A stretch of DNA of 16,021 bases from CAXSEF01 sp964236535 (GCA_964236535.1 CAXSEF010000075.1:1-16021); one strand, 5' to 3'; shown: positions 1-7,722, numbered from the stretch's first letter. Numbers and translations are program-made. The notes: a model not told the origin generated them from the sequence alone.

Positions 1-154
1 CCGCGATGGCTGCTGATCCCTCAGCAACCTCCTACACCACGCCCCAGGACACGACAGAGCCTAGTATAAGCTCGACTTTGGCCATTTGAAGCAGCTGTAG
101 GCGGCAAATCGGGTGACTGGTTAGGCTTGCGTGTCCCCGCCAAGAGACGCCGCC

Positions 155-366
155 ATGCTTCGACTGCCGTCCCGCTTTGCCTTGGTGATCCTGAACTTCG
201 CGCCGCTGTTTTTCCAGCGCAGCTGGCACCATGCCGAGGTGCTGCTGCTGGGCGCGATCCTGGCGCCGGGAAAGCGCACCGTGACGAGCCTGCTGCGGAT
301 CTCTGGGCTCGCCCGCGAACGGCGGTTCGTGAACTTCCACCGCGTGCTCAATCGTGCGGCCTGGAG
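155..366 (+). pseudogene. N-terminal fragment of an IS701/IS4-like DDE transposase
   Basis: This is the first ~70 residues of a transposase, read from an ATG at 155. It shows the stretch FAPLFFQRSWHHAEVLLLGA, followed by ILAPGKRTVTSLLRISGL and FVNFHRVLNRAAWSP. That pattern (W-x-x-A-x-x-LLxGAILAPGKRTVT, then a Y/F-H-x-VLNRAxWS block) is how I remember the N-terminus of IS701-like 'DDE superfamily endonuclease' transposases; intact members run to about 400 residues. Homology stops at the WSP around 360-369. The catalytic core is missing, and the DNA continues into a different transposase in another frame. No terminal inverted repeat could be identified in positions 1-130. The family assignment is from memory and moderately secure; that the fragment is non-functional is clear. 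Confidence 0.7.
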
Positions 367-762
367 CCCAAGCGGCACATCGCCGTGGACACGGACGGTC
401 GGCTGCTGATGGTCAACCTGACGACGGCCGACATCTCCGACAGTGCTGGTGCCCAGCATATCCTCGACGCGATCAGGAGACGCTGGCCGTGGCTGAAGCA
501 CTTCTTCGCCGACGGCGCCTACGACCGGGGCAAGCTGATGGACAAGGCAGCGTTCCTGGACTTCACCATCGCCATTATCAAGCGCATCACCGGCGAGCCA
601 GGGTTCAGGGTGCTGCCTCGTCGTTGGGTCGTGGAGCGCACCTTCGGCTGGATGATCCGCTGGCGCCGCCTGGTGCGTGACTACGAACGCCGCATCGATG
701 TCTCCAAAAGCATGATCTACGTCGCCATGGGTAGCCTGCTGCTCAGGCGCATACACTCATGA
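367..762 (+). pseudogene. C-terminal fragment of an IS5-family (IS1031-like) transposase
   Basis: From about 367 to the TGA at 760-762 the DNA encodes the C-terminal ~130 residues of an IS5-type DDE transposase. Visible features are KRHIAVDTDGRLLMVNLT, then HFFADGAYDRGKLM carrying the second catalytic Asp, and VLPRRWVVERTFGWMIRWRR with the conserved Arg and the catalytic Glu of the Y-R-E region. The tail is MIYVAMGSLLLRRI. The N-terminal ~130 residues, including the first catalytic Asp, are replaced by the unrelated IS701-like fragment in a different frame. The fragment therefore cannot encode an active enzyme. A possible right end of the element lies just downstream. Confidence 0.85.
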
Positions 763-783
763 ACCGTTCCAAACGGGCTCTGA
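761..783 (+). mobile_element. Candidate right terminus of the IS5-family element plus TNA target
   Basis: Directly after the transposase stop lies GAACCGTTCCAAACGGGCTC (761-780), followed by TGA. Read inward on the minus strand it starts GAGCCCGTTTGG. This fits what I recall of IS1031-group ends, whose elements duplicate a 3-bp TNA target. GGGCTC-T-GAGCCC (775-787) is also a perfect short palindrome that straddles the proposed end. The matching left end is not in the window because the left half of the element has been replaced. The call rests on position and partial resemblance only. Confidence 0.4.
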
Positions 784-818
784 GCCCTGCCGGCCTGACC
801 TGCGCGGGAACACCTGAC

Positions 819-1844
819 CTAGGCCGGAAAGCGCACCATGCGGCCGTTTTCTTCATCCCAGAGCGCGTAGCAGGGCGCGAGTAGTGCATCCCACAGTGTA
901 AGCGTGGTCACCGCGCCGAGCTCGGGACGAGACTCATGGTACTCTTGCAGGCGGTAGTTGGGTACGCGCGCTGCCAAGTGGTGTACGTGGTGGAAGCCGA
1001 TATTGCCGGTAAACCACTGCAGCACCCGTGGGAGCTTGAGGTATGAGCTGCCCTCAAGGGCGGCGTTGATCGGACTCCATTGTTCCTGGCGCATCCACTG
1101 CGCCTCCTCGAAACGGTGCTGCACCGTGAACAGCCACACGCCAATGATTGCCGTGAGCGCCACGATCGGCAGCTGCACCAGCACCACCGGCCAGAACCCG
1201 AATGCGAGGACCAGCGCGCCCAGTACGCCGCCGATGGTCAGGTTGGTAAGATAGACGCTGGCGCGCTCACGTTTCCACGAAGCAGGCGCATCGAACGGCA
1301 CGCGATACAGTACCAGGAACACCAGTGGTGGCAGCAGGAGCTGCGTCACGACGGGATGGCGGTAGGCTCGATAGACCAGGCGGCGCAGGCGGGGTAGCGA
1401 CTGGTACTCCTGCAGCGTCGCGCAGGAAGAGTAGAGGTCGAGACCCGGATCGCGGCGGTCGAGGTTGTTGAAGCACGCATGGTGGTTGGCATGCTGCCGG
1501 CGCCAGAAGGTGTATGGCGTGAAGGTAACTGCGCTACAGAAACGGCCAAGCAGGTCGTTGTGGCGGCGCGAGCGGAAGAACGAGCCGTGACCGCAATCGT
1601 GCTGAATGATGAACACCCGCACCATCAGCCCGGCGGCCGGCACTGCGAGTGCCAAGGCAAGCCAGATCGAGACGTGCAGCGCCGCGTACATGGCACCATT
1701 GGTGGCGACAAAGGCCGTGAAGGTGGAGGCGAACTGCCAGAGACTGCGTGACAGCGACGGTGCCTGGAAAGGCTTGGCCGCCGCGATGAGGGAGCGCTGG
1801 GCTAGAGCGGCGTCGTCCCGCTGGGGCTGGTGCGACAGCGACAT
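819..1844 (-). CDS. Membrane fatty acid desaturase (acyl-lipid/omega-6 type)
   Basis: A 341-residue membrane di-iron desaturase that introduces a double bond into membrane-lipid acyl chains using O2 and an electron donor. All three histidine boxes are present: HDCGH at 82-86, HANHH at 118-122 and HHVHH at 285-289, with a further His in the QHRFE motif near 243. Hydrophobic segments lie near residues 38-80, 165-180 and 205-240, as expected for this fold. The length is typical of bacterial COG3239 proteins, and the context NIGFHHVHHLAARVPNYRL resembles delta-12/omega-6-type members. Regiospecificity cannot be read from the sequence. The ATG at 1844 is preceded by AAGGAAG, a good ribosome binding site. 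The gene is monocistronic as far as can be seen and its 3' end abuts the IS debris. Its likely role is adjusting membrane fluidity. Confidence 0.9.
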   Translation of the reverse strand: MSLSHQPQRDDAALAQRSLIAAAKPFQAPSLSRSLWQFASTFTAFVATNGAMYAALHVSIWLALALAVPAAGLMVRVFIIQHDCGHGSFFRSRRHNDLLGRFCSAVTFTPYTFWRRQHANHHACFNNLDRRDPGLDLYSSCATLQEYQSLPRLRRLVYRAYRHPVVTQLLLPPLVFLVLYRVPFDAPASWKRERASVYLTNLTIGGVLGALVLAFGFWPVVLVQLPIVALTAIIGVWLFTVQHRFEEAQWMRQEQWSPINAALEGSSYLKLPRVLQWFTGNIGFHHVHHLAARVPNYRLQEYHESRPELGAVTTLTLWDALLAPCYALWDEENGRMVRFPA

Positions 1845-2345
1845 GAAAACTTCCTTGTTGGGCGTGCCTGTGCCGTGCAGGTGGGAGCGGCGGCTGGTTT
1901 CGCCAGTACCACATCAGGGCTCGCCGGGCCATGCGGGTATGTGCGAGGACGCAGGCCTTGCCGGGGCGCCGCTCCGAGGTTCGCGGTGGCAGACCCGCCG
2001 GGATTCGGGCCGCCCAGTTGCGATGCCAAGCAACGATGGACGACGCCGTCACGTGTGGAAGACGGCGCTGCCGGGCTGGTTCCGGCTGGCGGACCCGACG
2101 GGCTCGCCAGGATCAAGCTTCGTTAATTGCCGCCTGCAGGGATCGTGCTGCGGCAACATTCATCCTGAGGTGGGCCAGGACATAGTCGGTCACGACCTCG
2201 TCGCCGGAGGCTCCCGGTTCGTTCTGGTGGCCGGACCGAGCGTTGCGCGCACGATGCTCCATTTGACTGTGGCTGCCGCCTCGGACAGCGCAACCCAGCG
2301 AGACCCGCTGACCGTGCAGCGACCGTGTCATACCAGCGGCCCTCA
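1845..2345. other. Intergenic stretch with no convincing gene
   Basis: This ~500-bp stretch separates the desaturase start from repeat copy A. Open frames exist on both strands, but they overlap one another and look like GC-rich noise. The only one with protein-like composition is a minus-strand frame of 78 codons (2113-2349) ending in DYVLAHLRMNVAAARSLQAA. It starts at the very edge of the repeat, has no visible ribosome binding site and matches nothing I recognise. The upstream control region of the desaturase must lie here, but I could not pick out a clear promoter. Confidence 0.4.
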
Positions 2346-2539
2346 GCATTGACCTGGAGGCGGAGCAAGGCTGGGCTCCCCCTCCACCCGCATTTCAATG
2401 ACCCAAGCAGGCCAGCGGTACCTTGCACGGGCCACGCCCGGACCCCCAAAGGCCTGAGGCCTCTGGAAGCCGTTCCTTAAGCAAATGGATTCCAAAGGCT
2501 CAGCCTTTGGCGGAGTCCAGAGGCAGAGCCTCTGGCCTT
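2346..2539 (+). repeat. Interspersed palindromic repeat, copy A (full length)
   Basis: A 194-bp copy of a repeat found at three other places in the window. The left module starts GCATTGACCTG and contains a CTCCNCCCGCATT segment. It ends in the imperfect hairpin CCAAAGGCCTGAGGCCTCTGG (about 2446-2466). The right module carries two more hairpins: CCAAAGGCTCAGCCTTTGG (2492-2510) and CCAGAGGCAGAGCCTCTGG (2517-2535). The copy lies just beyond the 3' end of the 94-residue minus-strand gene. It encodes nothing convincing. The structure suggests a REP/MITE-like or transcript-end element. Confidence 0.85.
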
Positions 2540-2575
2540 CCTTGCCTGACCGTTCATGCCCAAGCCCGGCAGGTA

Positions 2576-2860
2576 TCAGAAGAACTGCCCACGCAGGAAT
2601 CCCAACGCCGGCAGTGGCACCCAGGCCTTGGGCAGGTCGGCGCGGCGGATCGGGGCTACGCTGTAGATCGGTGGCGGCTGGCGCGAGCCGCGCAGGAACT
2701 GCCCGTAGGCGCGCACCTGCTGCTCACGCCACGCGCGGTCGGCGAGCGCCGCGGCGCGGCTGGCGAACACCTCGGCAACCCGACTCTTGCGTCCCATGGA
2801 GGCCATCACGGCCCAGAGCGTGTCGTCGGCCGAGCGCGGTGGATAGGCCAGGTCGATCAT
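2576..2860 (-). CDS. Hypothetical 94-residue protein
   Basis: A small protein that I do not recognise. The preferred start is the ATG at 2860 (MIDLAYPPRSADDTLWAV); an in-frame start at 2923 would add 21 Cys- and Arg-rich residues that look non-native. The product is soluble, with no signal peptide or membrane segment. A central predicted helix (about residues 20-50, rich in Ala, Arg and Glu) is followed by a Pro-rich stretch (RQPPPIYSVAPIRR) and a short hydrophobic tail, LPALGFLRGQFF. The amino-acid composition looks like a real protein rather than a shadow frame, and no opposing gene competes for the interval. Repeat copy A begins 37 bp beyond its stop, and a strong hairpin separates it from the upstream protease gene, so it is probably transcribed separately. 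The ribosome binding site is weak. Confidence 0.5.
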   Translation of the reverse strand: MIDLAYPPRSADDTLWAVMASMGRKSRVAEVFASRAAALADRAWREQQVRAYGQFLRGSRQPPPIYSVAPIRRADLPKAWVPLPALGFLRGQFF

Positions 2861-2963
2861 TATCTGAAATCTGCGCTCACCCCGGCAGCAGCCGCAAGAC
2901 GCCGCGGCTTCAAACAGCCTCAAGCCGCGGCCTGGCTGCCGACGCTGCCGGGCCCGCCATCGA

Positions 2964-3007
2964 TGCGGGCAGTGCCGCGACAGGTCAGTGTCGCGGCACT
3001 GCCCGCA
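2964..3007 (-). terminator. Strong hairpin downstream of the S53 protease gene
   Basis: A perfect 19-bp inverted repeat: TGCGGGCAGTGCCGCGACA (2964-2982), a 6-nt loop GGTCAG, then its exact complement (2989-3007). It lies 83 bp beyond the stop of the S53 protease on the minus strand and upstream of the 94-residue gene. No T-run follows on either strand, so it is not a classical Rho-independent terminator. In a very GC-rich genome such a stem could still pause polymerase or protect the mRNA 3' end. Confidence 0.6.
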
Positions 3008-3090
3008 CGCGTGGATCAGCAGTCGCAGCCCGATATCATGCCTCCTCCCAGGCCGGGGGCACAGCCTTGCCGTCTCGCCGCTGGGCCGGC

Positions 3091-4974
3091 TTACTTTATG
3101 CCGCCCTGCAGCGCCGTCAGCCCCAGCAGCAGCGTAGCGGCGTCGAGTACGCCGATCCCTGCGGCATTGTCGTAGCCGCCTGCCGCCTTGTAGCCCCAGT
3201 TGTTCCCGGCGCTGATGTCCGTCGTGGCCAGGTTGCCCAGCTGATAGAGCGCTGGGTTCAGCTGCCCGGTGCGACCGCCGAGCGCCTGCACGAACAGCGC
3301 GTTGACGCCGTTCAGCTGCGGGGCGACGAAGCTGGTGCCGCCGTAGCCGGCCACGACCATGCCTTCCGAAATTGTCTGGTAGCCGGATTCCGGATCGGCG
3401 TTGGTCGAGAGGTCAGGCATGTTGCGGCCGGCGAAGTTCGATGGCAGCTTCACCTGAAGCTGCTTGCCCGCGCCGGTATTCTCCTTGAATGCCTGGTCCG
3501 GCACCGTCGCAGTGATGCCGCCGACGCCACCCTGGTACGAGGGCATCGGCCAGTACGAGCTGACGCCGCCGCCCCCGCCGACCGAGAAGACGTCCGCCTT
3601 GTCGATCACTGAGCCGAAGCCCTGCACCGCTGCCTGCTTGTAGATGTATTCCCAGCTCCAGGCCCGTTCCTGTGCCACCGAGAGCACGATCGTGCCGGTC
3701 GGCGTGACGATGTCGGCGGTGAACGGAACGGTGGTGCCACCCGCGGCCGTCACCAGGGGATCGCTTGCCGGGTGGTCCACCGCGTAGGGCGCGTTGCAGA
3801 CCGGGTTGGTTGCGCTCGGCGGGTTGGCGCTGGTGGTGGGGCAGCCACGCGTCGTGTCGAACGAGCCGGCGTCGCCGGCGGCGATGAACAGCGACTGGCC
3901 CTGCAGCGCCATCTCCAGGAACGCGTCGTGGAACGCCTGCAGCTGAAACGTCTCGGACGGCGTCTGTGTCGCCACGTTGTAGAAATAGGTCAGCTCAGGC
4001 TCGCCCCAGCTTGATGAGACGGTGTCGGCGATGTTCTCGGACGCCGCCGCCTCGAAGCCGTTGATGAAGTTCGCGTTGCTCACGTTCGGCGCGATATAGA
4101 CCCGCACGTTGGCGCCGGGCGCGATCGCGCCGGACTCCTCCACGTCGAGGTCGGTCTCGCCTTCGCCGTCCGAATTGTTGCCCTTGGCCTCGATCCCGCC
4201 ATCCACGTCGATCCTGGTGATGCGGGTCTGGCTGACCTTGAGCCCGATCTGCTTCCAGAACGAGTAGGCGTCCTTGGGGCTGAAGGTGTTCAGGGTCACG
4301 ATGCCGATCGTGCTGCCTGCGCCGCTGATGCCGCGCGCGTAGATCGGCTTGACGTCGTAGAAGCGCTCGAAATCCGCCGGCAGGAAGTTGCCCGGCGTGC
4401 CGCCGACCAGCGTGCCCGCGGCGTGGTGCGCGGCTGGCGTCGACAGCGCCGCCTGGGTGTGCAGCGGATAAGCGTGCGCGATCGTGTCGACGCCGGCGAT
4501 GCCGCGGATCATTCCGGTGAGCGAGGCCGGGATTTGCATTGCCGTGTCCGAGACGACGCCGGTCCGCCCGGCGACCGTGACCTGCTTCAGCGACAGACCC
4601 AGCGCCTGCGACGCAGCGGTGTCGCTGCTGGTCACCTCGATCGCCAGGTGGTTCGCGTAGACCGTGCCGATGGTGAAGCCGAGGCCCTCCAGCACCTGCT
4701 CGACCGCGCTGATCTGGGCATCGCTGTCGGCGTATTTGGCCACGAAATCCTTGACGCTCAGGAACTTGTGGTACTCGGGGGCGCCCGGCGTCTGGATCGC
4801 CTGCGCCTCGGCTTCGGCCGCAGCCAGGTTGTTGATCGGCAGATAGACCGTGAGTGCGAGCGGGCTGCCGATCGAGTCGCCAGCCGTCGCCGGCGTGCCC
4901 GCCAACAGCACGGATAGCGCGCTCAGCGCGGTCGCCGCCGACAGGATCAGGCGGTGCTTGGGGATACGCGGCAT
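3091..4974 (-). CDS. Secreted S53 family serine-carboxyl protease (sedolisin/kumamolisin-like)
   Basis: A 627-residue exported pro-protease that would cleave proteins outside the cytoplasm, probably at acidic pH. An N-terminal signal peptide (about 1-32, basic MPRIPKHR then ILSAATALSALSVLLAG) leads into a pro-kumamolisin activation domain (about 35-170) and the peptidase domain. The S53 catalytic set is visible: Glu273 and Asp277 in GETDLDVE, oxyanion Asp368 in AAGDAGS, and nucleophile Ser548 in GYGGTSFVAP. The C-terminal calcium site fits Asp586-Ile587 with GYKAAGGYDN. Cys378 and Cys393 could form a disulfide. The start at 4974 is preferred because AAAGGAAA precedes it; an in-frame ATG at 5007 would put residues before the signal peptide. 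Its divergent neighbour is the SPFH gene. Family assignment is secure; substrate and physiological role are unknown. Confidence 0.93.
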   Translation of the reverse strand: MPRIPKHRLILSAATALSALSVLLAGTPATAGDSIGSPLALTVYLPINNLAAAEAEAQAIQTPGAPEYHKFLSVKDFVAKYADSDAQISAVEQVLEGLGFTIGTVYANHLAIEVTSSDTAASQALGLSLKQVTVAGRTGVVSDTAMQIPASLTGMIRGIAGVDTIAHAYPLHTQAALSTPAAHHAAGTLVGGTPGNFLPADFERFYDVKPIYARGISGAGSTIGIVTLNTFSPKDAYSFWKQIGLKVSQTRITRIDVDGGIEAKGNNSDGEGETDLDVEESGAIAPGANVRVYIAPNVSNANFINGFEAAASENIADTVSSSWGEPELTYFYNVATQTPSETFQLQAFHDAFLEMALQGQSLFIAAGDAGSFDTTRGCPTTSANPPSATNPVCNAPYAVDHPASDPLVTAAGGTTVPFTADIVTPTGTIVLSVAQERAWSWEYIYKQAAVQGFGSVIDKADVFSVGGGGGVSSYWPMPSYQGGVGGITATVPDQAFKENTGAGKQLQVKLPSNFAGRNMPDLSTNADPESGYQTISEGMVVAGYGGTSFVAPQLNGVNALFVQALGGRTGQLNPALYQLGNLATTDISAGNNWGYKAAGGYDNAAGIGVLDAATLLLGLTALQGGIK

Positions 4975-5364
4975 CGGGTTTCCTTTTGAAACAACCACGA
5001 CGGGCACGCAGCACGACAGGCCGCTGCAGCGTCGCCATGTCGGGGTATGTCCCGCTGCATGCCATGATCCTCAGGCAGCGAGACGGTGTGTGTCACCGTT
5101 GTAACATTGCGGACACGACTGGAACGGCGTCAAGCAAGATGACGCATAAATTCTCGTGGCAGCTGCCTCGTGTCATGGTTTTCTCACCGATCACCGCCGA
5201 TCCAGGCGGAGCCGCTCCGGGCAGACGCAGGCTGCATCGTCGCCATGCAGGCGGCGATTGAACTTCCTTGGCCCGCCCGCCACCTCAGGTGGCGGGCGTG
5301 CCGCGAGCATGGCCTGCCGCCTGCGCCCGGCGCAGGTGGCGACACAGGGGATTGGCGACCCGAC
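4975..5364. promoter_or_regulatory. Divergent control region between the protease and SPFH genes
   Basis: This 390-bp non-coding region must hold the promoters for both divergent genes. It is locally less GC-rich around 5090-5170 than the rest of the window. An imperfect inverted repeat TGTCAC-CGTT-GTAACA lies at 5091-5106, about 117 bp upstream of the protease start, and could be an operator. A second element, the hairpin at 5275-5297, lies closer to the SPFH gene. No sigma-70 promoter can be assigned with confidence. Confidence 0.45.
5275..5297 (+). promoter_or_regulatory. Perfect hairpin in the leader of the SPFH gene
   Basis: GCCCGCCACC (5275-5284), a TCA loop, then GGTGGCGGGC (5288-5297): a perfect 10-bp GC-rich stem with a 3-nt loop, 67 bp upstream of the ATG at 5365. 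It has no T-run. It could be an attenuator, the end of an upstream transcript or an mRNA-stability element. Function is inferred from structure alone. Confidence 0.45.
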
Positions 5365-6405
5365 ATGGCGAACTTCGACGATCCCGGCGATCCCGGACCC
5401 TGGCGGCAGGGGCCGCGCCTCGTGCTGCCGCGTTCCGGGCCGCGGTCGCGGTTCGGGGCCGGGGCGATCGGCGCCGGCGTGGTGGCGGCCGTCGTGCTCG
5501 GCACGCTCGCCGGCAGCTTCTACACCGTGCAGCCGACCGAGATGGCCGGCGTGCGCCGCTTCGGCACCGTGCTCACCACCGAGCCGGTCGGCCCCGGCCT
5601 GCACATGAAGCTGCCCTGGATCGACACCGTCGACACCCTGCAGACCAGCCTTGACACCTTCGCGCTCAGCGACTTGGTCGTCTACACGATCGACAACCAG
5701 CCGGTGCAGGTCGGCATCGGCATGAGCTATCGCATCCCGCGCGAGGCCGTGCTCAAGCTGCTCTATACCGTGGGCCGCACCGGCAACGTCGATATCAATG
5801 CCAACATCAGGCCGATCCTCGCCGACCGGGTGCTCCAGGTGTTCTCGACCGAGAACACGGTCAACATCTCGGCCAATCGCGAGCAGATCGCCACCGCGAT
5901 CAGGAAGGGCGTCGGCGAGGCGCTGGGCACCATCTTCGGCCTGCAGATCACCGACCTGCAGCTCAGCTCGATCACCTACAGCCCGAGCTTCCAGGCCTCG
6001 GTCGAGGCCGCCGTCGCCGCCAAGAACGACGCCATCCGCGCCGAGAACACCGTGGTCAAGGTCCGCTACGAGGGCGAGCAGGCCAAGGTTCATGCCGAGG
6101 CGCAGGCCGCCGCCCGCATCGCCGAGGCCAACGGCGACTCCGAGGCCGCGATCGCCCAGGCGCGCGGCCAGCGCGAATCGGCGATCCTGCGCGCCCAGGG
6201 CGACAGCCAGGCGGCGCTGCTCACCGGCGACGCCGACGCCCGCGTCATCGCCCAGGTCGGTGCCGCCGTCGCCGCCAACCCGGGCGTCGTCGCCTACGAG
6301 CAGGCGCATCGCTGGAACGGGCAGATGCCGGCGACGGTGCTCGGCTCGGGGTCCAGTCCGCTCGCGATGTTCAACGTGACCCCGCCCAGGGTGGGGGCGC
6401 CTTAG
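5365..6405 (+). CDS. Membrane-anchored SPFH/band-7 (prohibitin/HflK-like) protein
   Basis: A 346-residue member of the stomatin/prohibitin/flotillin/HflK-C superfamily. These proteins assemble into large rings on the membrane and influence membrane domains or partner proteases. A short polar N-terminus rich in Asp, Pro and Gly precedes one membrane segment at about 31-52 (GAGAIGAGVVAAVVLG...). The SPFH domain follows from about 53 (FYTVQPTEMAGVRRFG) with the typical PGLHMKLPW motif, then an Ala/Glu-rich coiled coil at roughly 235-325. The ATG at 5365 is chosen because the TM helix then sits near the N-terminus; a longer in-frame start at 5170 would add 65 residues of no recognisable character. 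The ribosome binding site is weak. No FtsH or NfeD-like partner is adjacent, so hflK is not asserted. The stop lies 9 bp from that of the convergent transporter gene. Confidence 0.85.
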   Translation: MANFDDPGDPGPWRQGPRLVLPRSGPRSRFGAGAIGAGVVAAVVLGTLAGSFYTVQPTEMAGVRRFGTVLTTEPVGPGLHMKLPWIDTVDTLQTSLDTFALSDLVVYTIDNQPVQVGIGMSYRIPREAVLKLLYTVGRTGNVDINANIRPILADRVLQVFSTENTVNISANREQIATAIRKGVGEALGTIFGLQITDLQLSSITYSPSFQASVEAAVAAKNDAIRAENTVVKVRYEGEQAKVHAEAQAAARIAEANGDSEAAIAQARGQRESAILRAQGDSQAALLTGDADARVIAQVGAAVAANPGVVAYEQAHRWNGQMPATVLGSGSSPLAMFNVTPPRVGAP

Positions 6406-6414
6406 GGCCTTGCT

Positions 6415-7722
6415 TCAGCCTCCGGTGCGGTCGCCATCGAGCCCTGGCGCCCAGCGCGCGGCCAGCCACGCGGCGGGGAGGTTTGCCGCGGCCATTCCCA
6501 GCAGCACCGGGAGCGGACCGACCTCCAGCAGCGCCAGCCCGGCCGTGGCGGTGGCGGCCACGACCATTGCCGCGGCGTTGACCACGTTGTTCGCCGCGAC
6601 CATGCGCGCCAGCCGGGCCGGCTCCGCGCGCTCCTGGATGATCGCGTAGAGCGGCACCGAGTAGAGCCCGCCGCAGCCGGCCAGCAGGGCGAGGTCGGCC
6701 AGGGCCCGCCAGCCGGCGATGCCGTGCAGCACCGCGGCCGTGTCCGGCAGCGCGGGGTGCTGGCCGACGAGGCGGCAGAAATCCCACAGGAACAGCGACA
6801 GGCCGGCGAGCGCGAACGGGGCGAGGCGCGCCGAGGCCGTGCCGTGCAGCAGCCGGGCGCAGGCCAGCGAGCCGGCGCCGACGCCCACCGAGAACGCCGC
6901 CAGCAGCAGGGTGAACACCGGCTCGCGGCCGCCGAGGTCGTCGCGCACCAGGGTCGGCAGCTCGGCGAGCAGGGTGGCACCGACCACCCAGAACCAGCTG
7001 ATGCCGAGCAGGCAGCGCCACACCGCCGGGTTGGCCCGCGCGGCTGCGAGCAGGTCCAGGGTCGCGCGCGCGGGGTTGCGGGCGATGTGCAGCCCGGGGT
7101 TGCTGGAGGGCGCGCGGGGGATCAGCGTCGCGCCCGCCACGCCGCAGCCGGCGAGCGCCAGGCCGAGTGCGGAGACCAGCGCCGGGCCCTGGCGCAGCCC
7201 GAACAGGCCGCTGCCGGCGATGGTGCCGGCGAGGATGCCGAGGAAGGTCCCGGCCTCGACCAGGCCGTTGCCGGCGACCAGGTCGCGCGCCGCGAGGTGG
7301 GAGGGCAGGATCGCGTATTTCAGCGGTCCGAAGAACGTCGCCTGCACGCCCAGCCCGAACAGCACCGCGAACAGCAGGCCCTGGCTGGGCAGCAGGAAGC
7401 CCAGCGTGGCGAGCGCCATCAGGGCCACCTCGGCGAGCTTGACCGCGACGATGGTGCGCGACTTCTCGAAGCGGTCGGCGACCTGGCCGGCGGTGGCGGA
7501 GAGCAGCACGTAGGGCAGGATGAACACGCCGGCGGCGGCCGCCACCAGGGCCGGGCCGCCGCCACCCTGCGCGTGGAACAGCACCAGCACGACCAGGGCG
7601 TTCTTGAACAGGTTGTCGTTGGCGGCGCCCAGCGTCTGGGTCAGCAGCAGCGGGCCCAGCCGGCGCGAGAACGCGAGCGGCACCGCCGCGGGTGGTGCGC
7701 TGGGCGCCGGCCCGCCCGGCAT
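6415..7722 (-). CDS. MFS transporter, LplT-like (Aas N-terminal-domain type)
   Basis: A 435-residue integral membrane protein of the major facilitator superfamily. The N-terminal signature LLLTQTLGAANDNLFKNALV, the loop GQVADRFEKSRTIV and ATFFGPLKYAILPSHL match the lysophospholipid transporter LplT and the transporter half of bifunctional acyl-ACP synthetase/acyltransferase (Aas) proteins. In that family the protein flips lysophospholipids across the inner membrane for re-acylation. Roughly twelve hydrophobic segments can be traced. No acyltransferase or AMP-binding domain follows, so this is a stand-alone transporter. The ATG at 7722 lies 17 nt after the heparinase stop, so the two genes are probably one operon, although no clear ribosome binding site is visible. 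The pairing with a heparinase-like enzyme leaves the true substrate open. Confidence 0.85.
   Translation of the reverse strand: MPGGPAPSAPPAAVPLAFSRRLGPLLLTQTLGAANDNLFKNALVVLVLFHAQGGGGPALVAAAAGVFILPYVLLSATAGQVADRFEKSRTIVAVKLAEVALMALATLGFLLPSQGLLFAVLFGLGVQATFFGPLKYAILPSHLAARDLVAGNGLVEAGTFLGILAGTIAGSGLFGLRQGPALVSALGLALAGCGVAGATLIPRAPSSNPGLHIARNPARATLDLLAAARANPAVWRCLLGISWFWVVGATLLAELPTLVRDDLGGREPVFTLLLAAFSVGVGAGSLACARLLHGTASARLAPFALAGLSLFLWDFCRLVGQHPALPDTAAVLHGIAGWRALADLALLAGCGGLYSVPLYAIIQERAEPARLARMVAANNVVNAAAMVVAATATAGLALLEVGPLPVLLGMAAANLPAAWLAARWAPGLDGDRTGG

Noticed and set aside
775..787. GGGCTCTGAGCCC palindrome as a terminator for the desaturase gene
   Set aside because: The stem is only 6 bp, there is no T-run, and it is better explained as the junction of the IS end with its target.
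2123..2449. Minus-strand open frames of 78 and 108 codons near 2113-2449
   Set aside because: They overlap each other, begin in repeat A and have no recognisable domain or ribosome binding site. The 78-codon frame is mentioned in the gap entry only.
5191..6309. Long minus-strand open frame opposite the SPFH gene
   Set aside because: Shadow of a GC-rich gene; rich in Gly, Asp and Val repeats without motifs, while the plus strand has a clear SPFH domain and TM helix.
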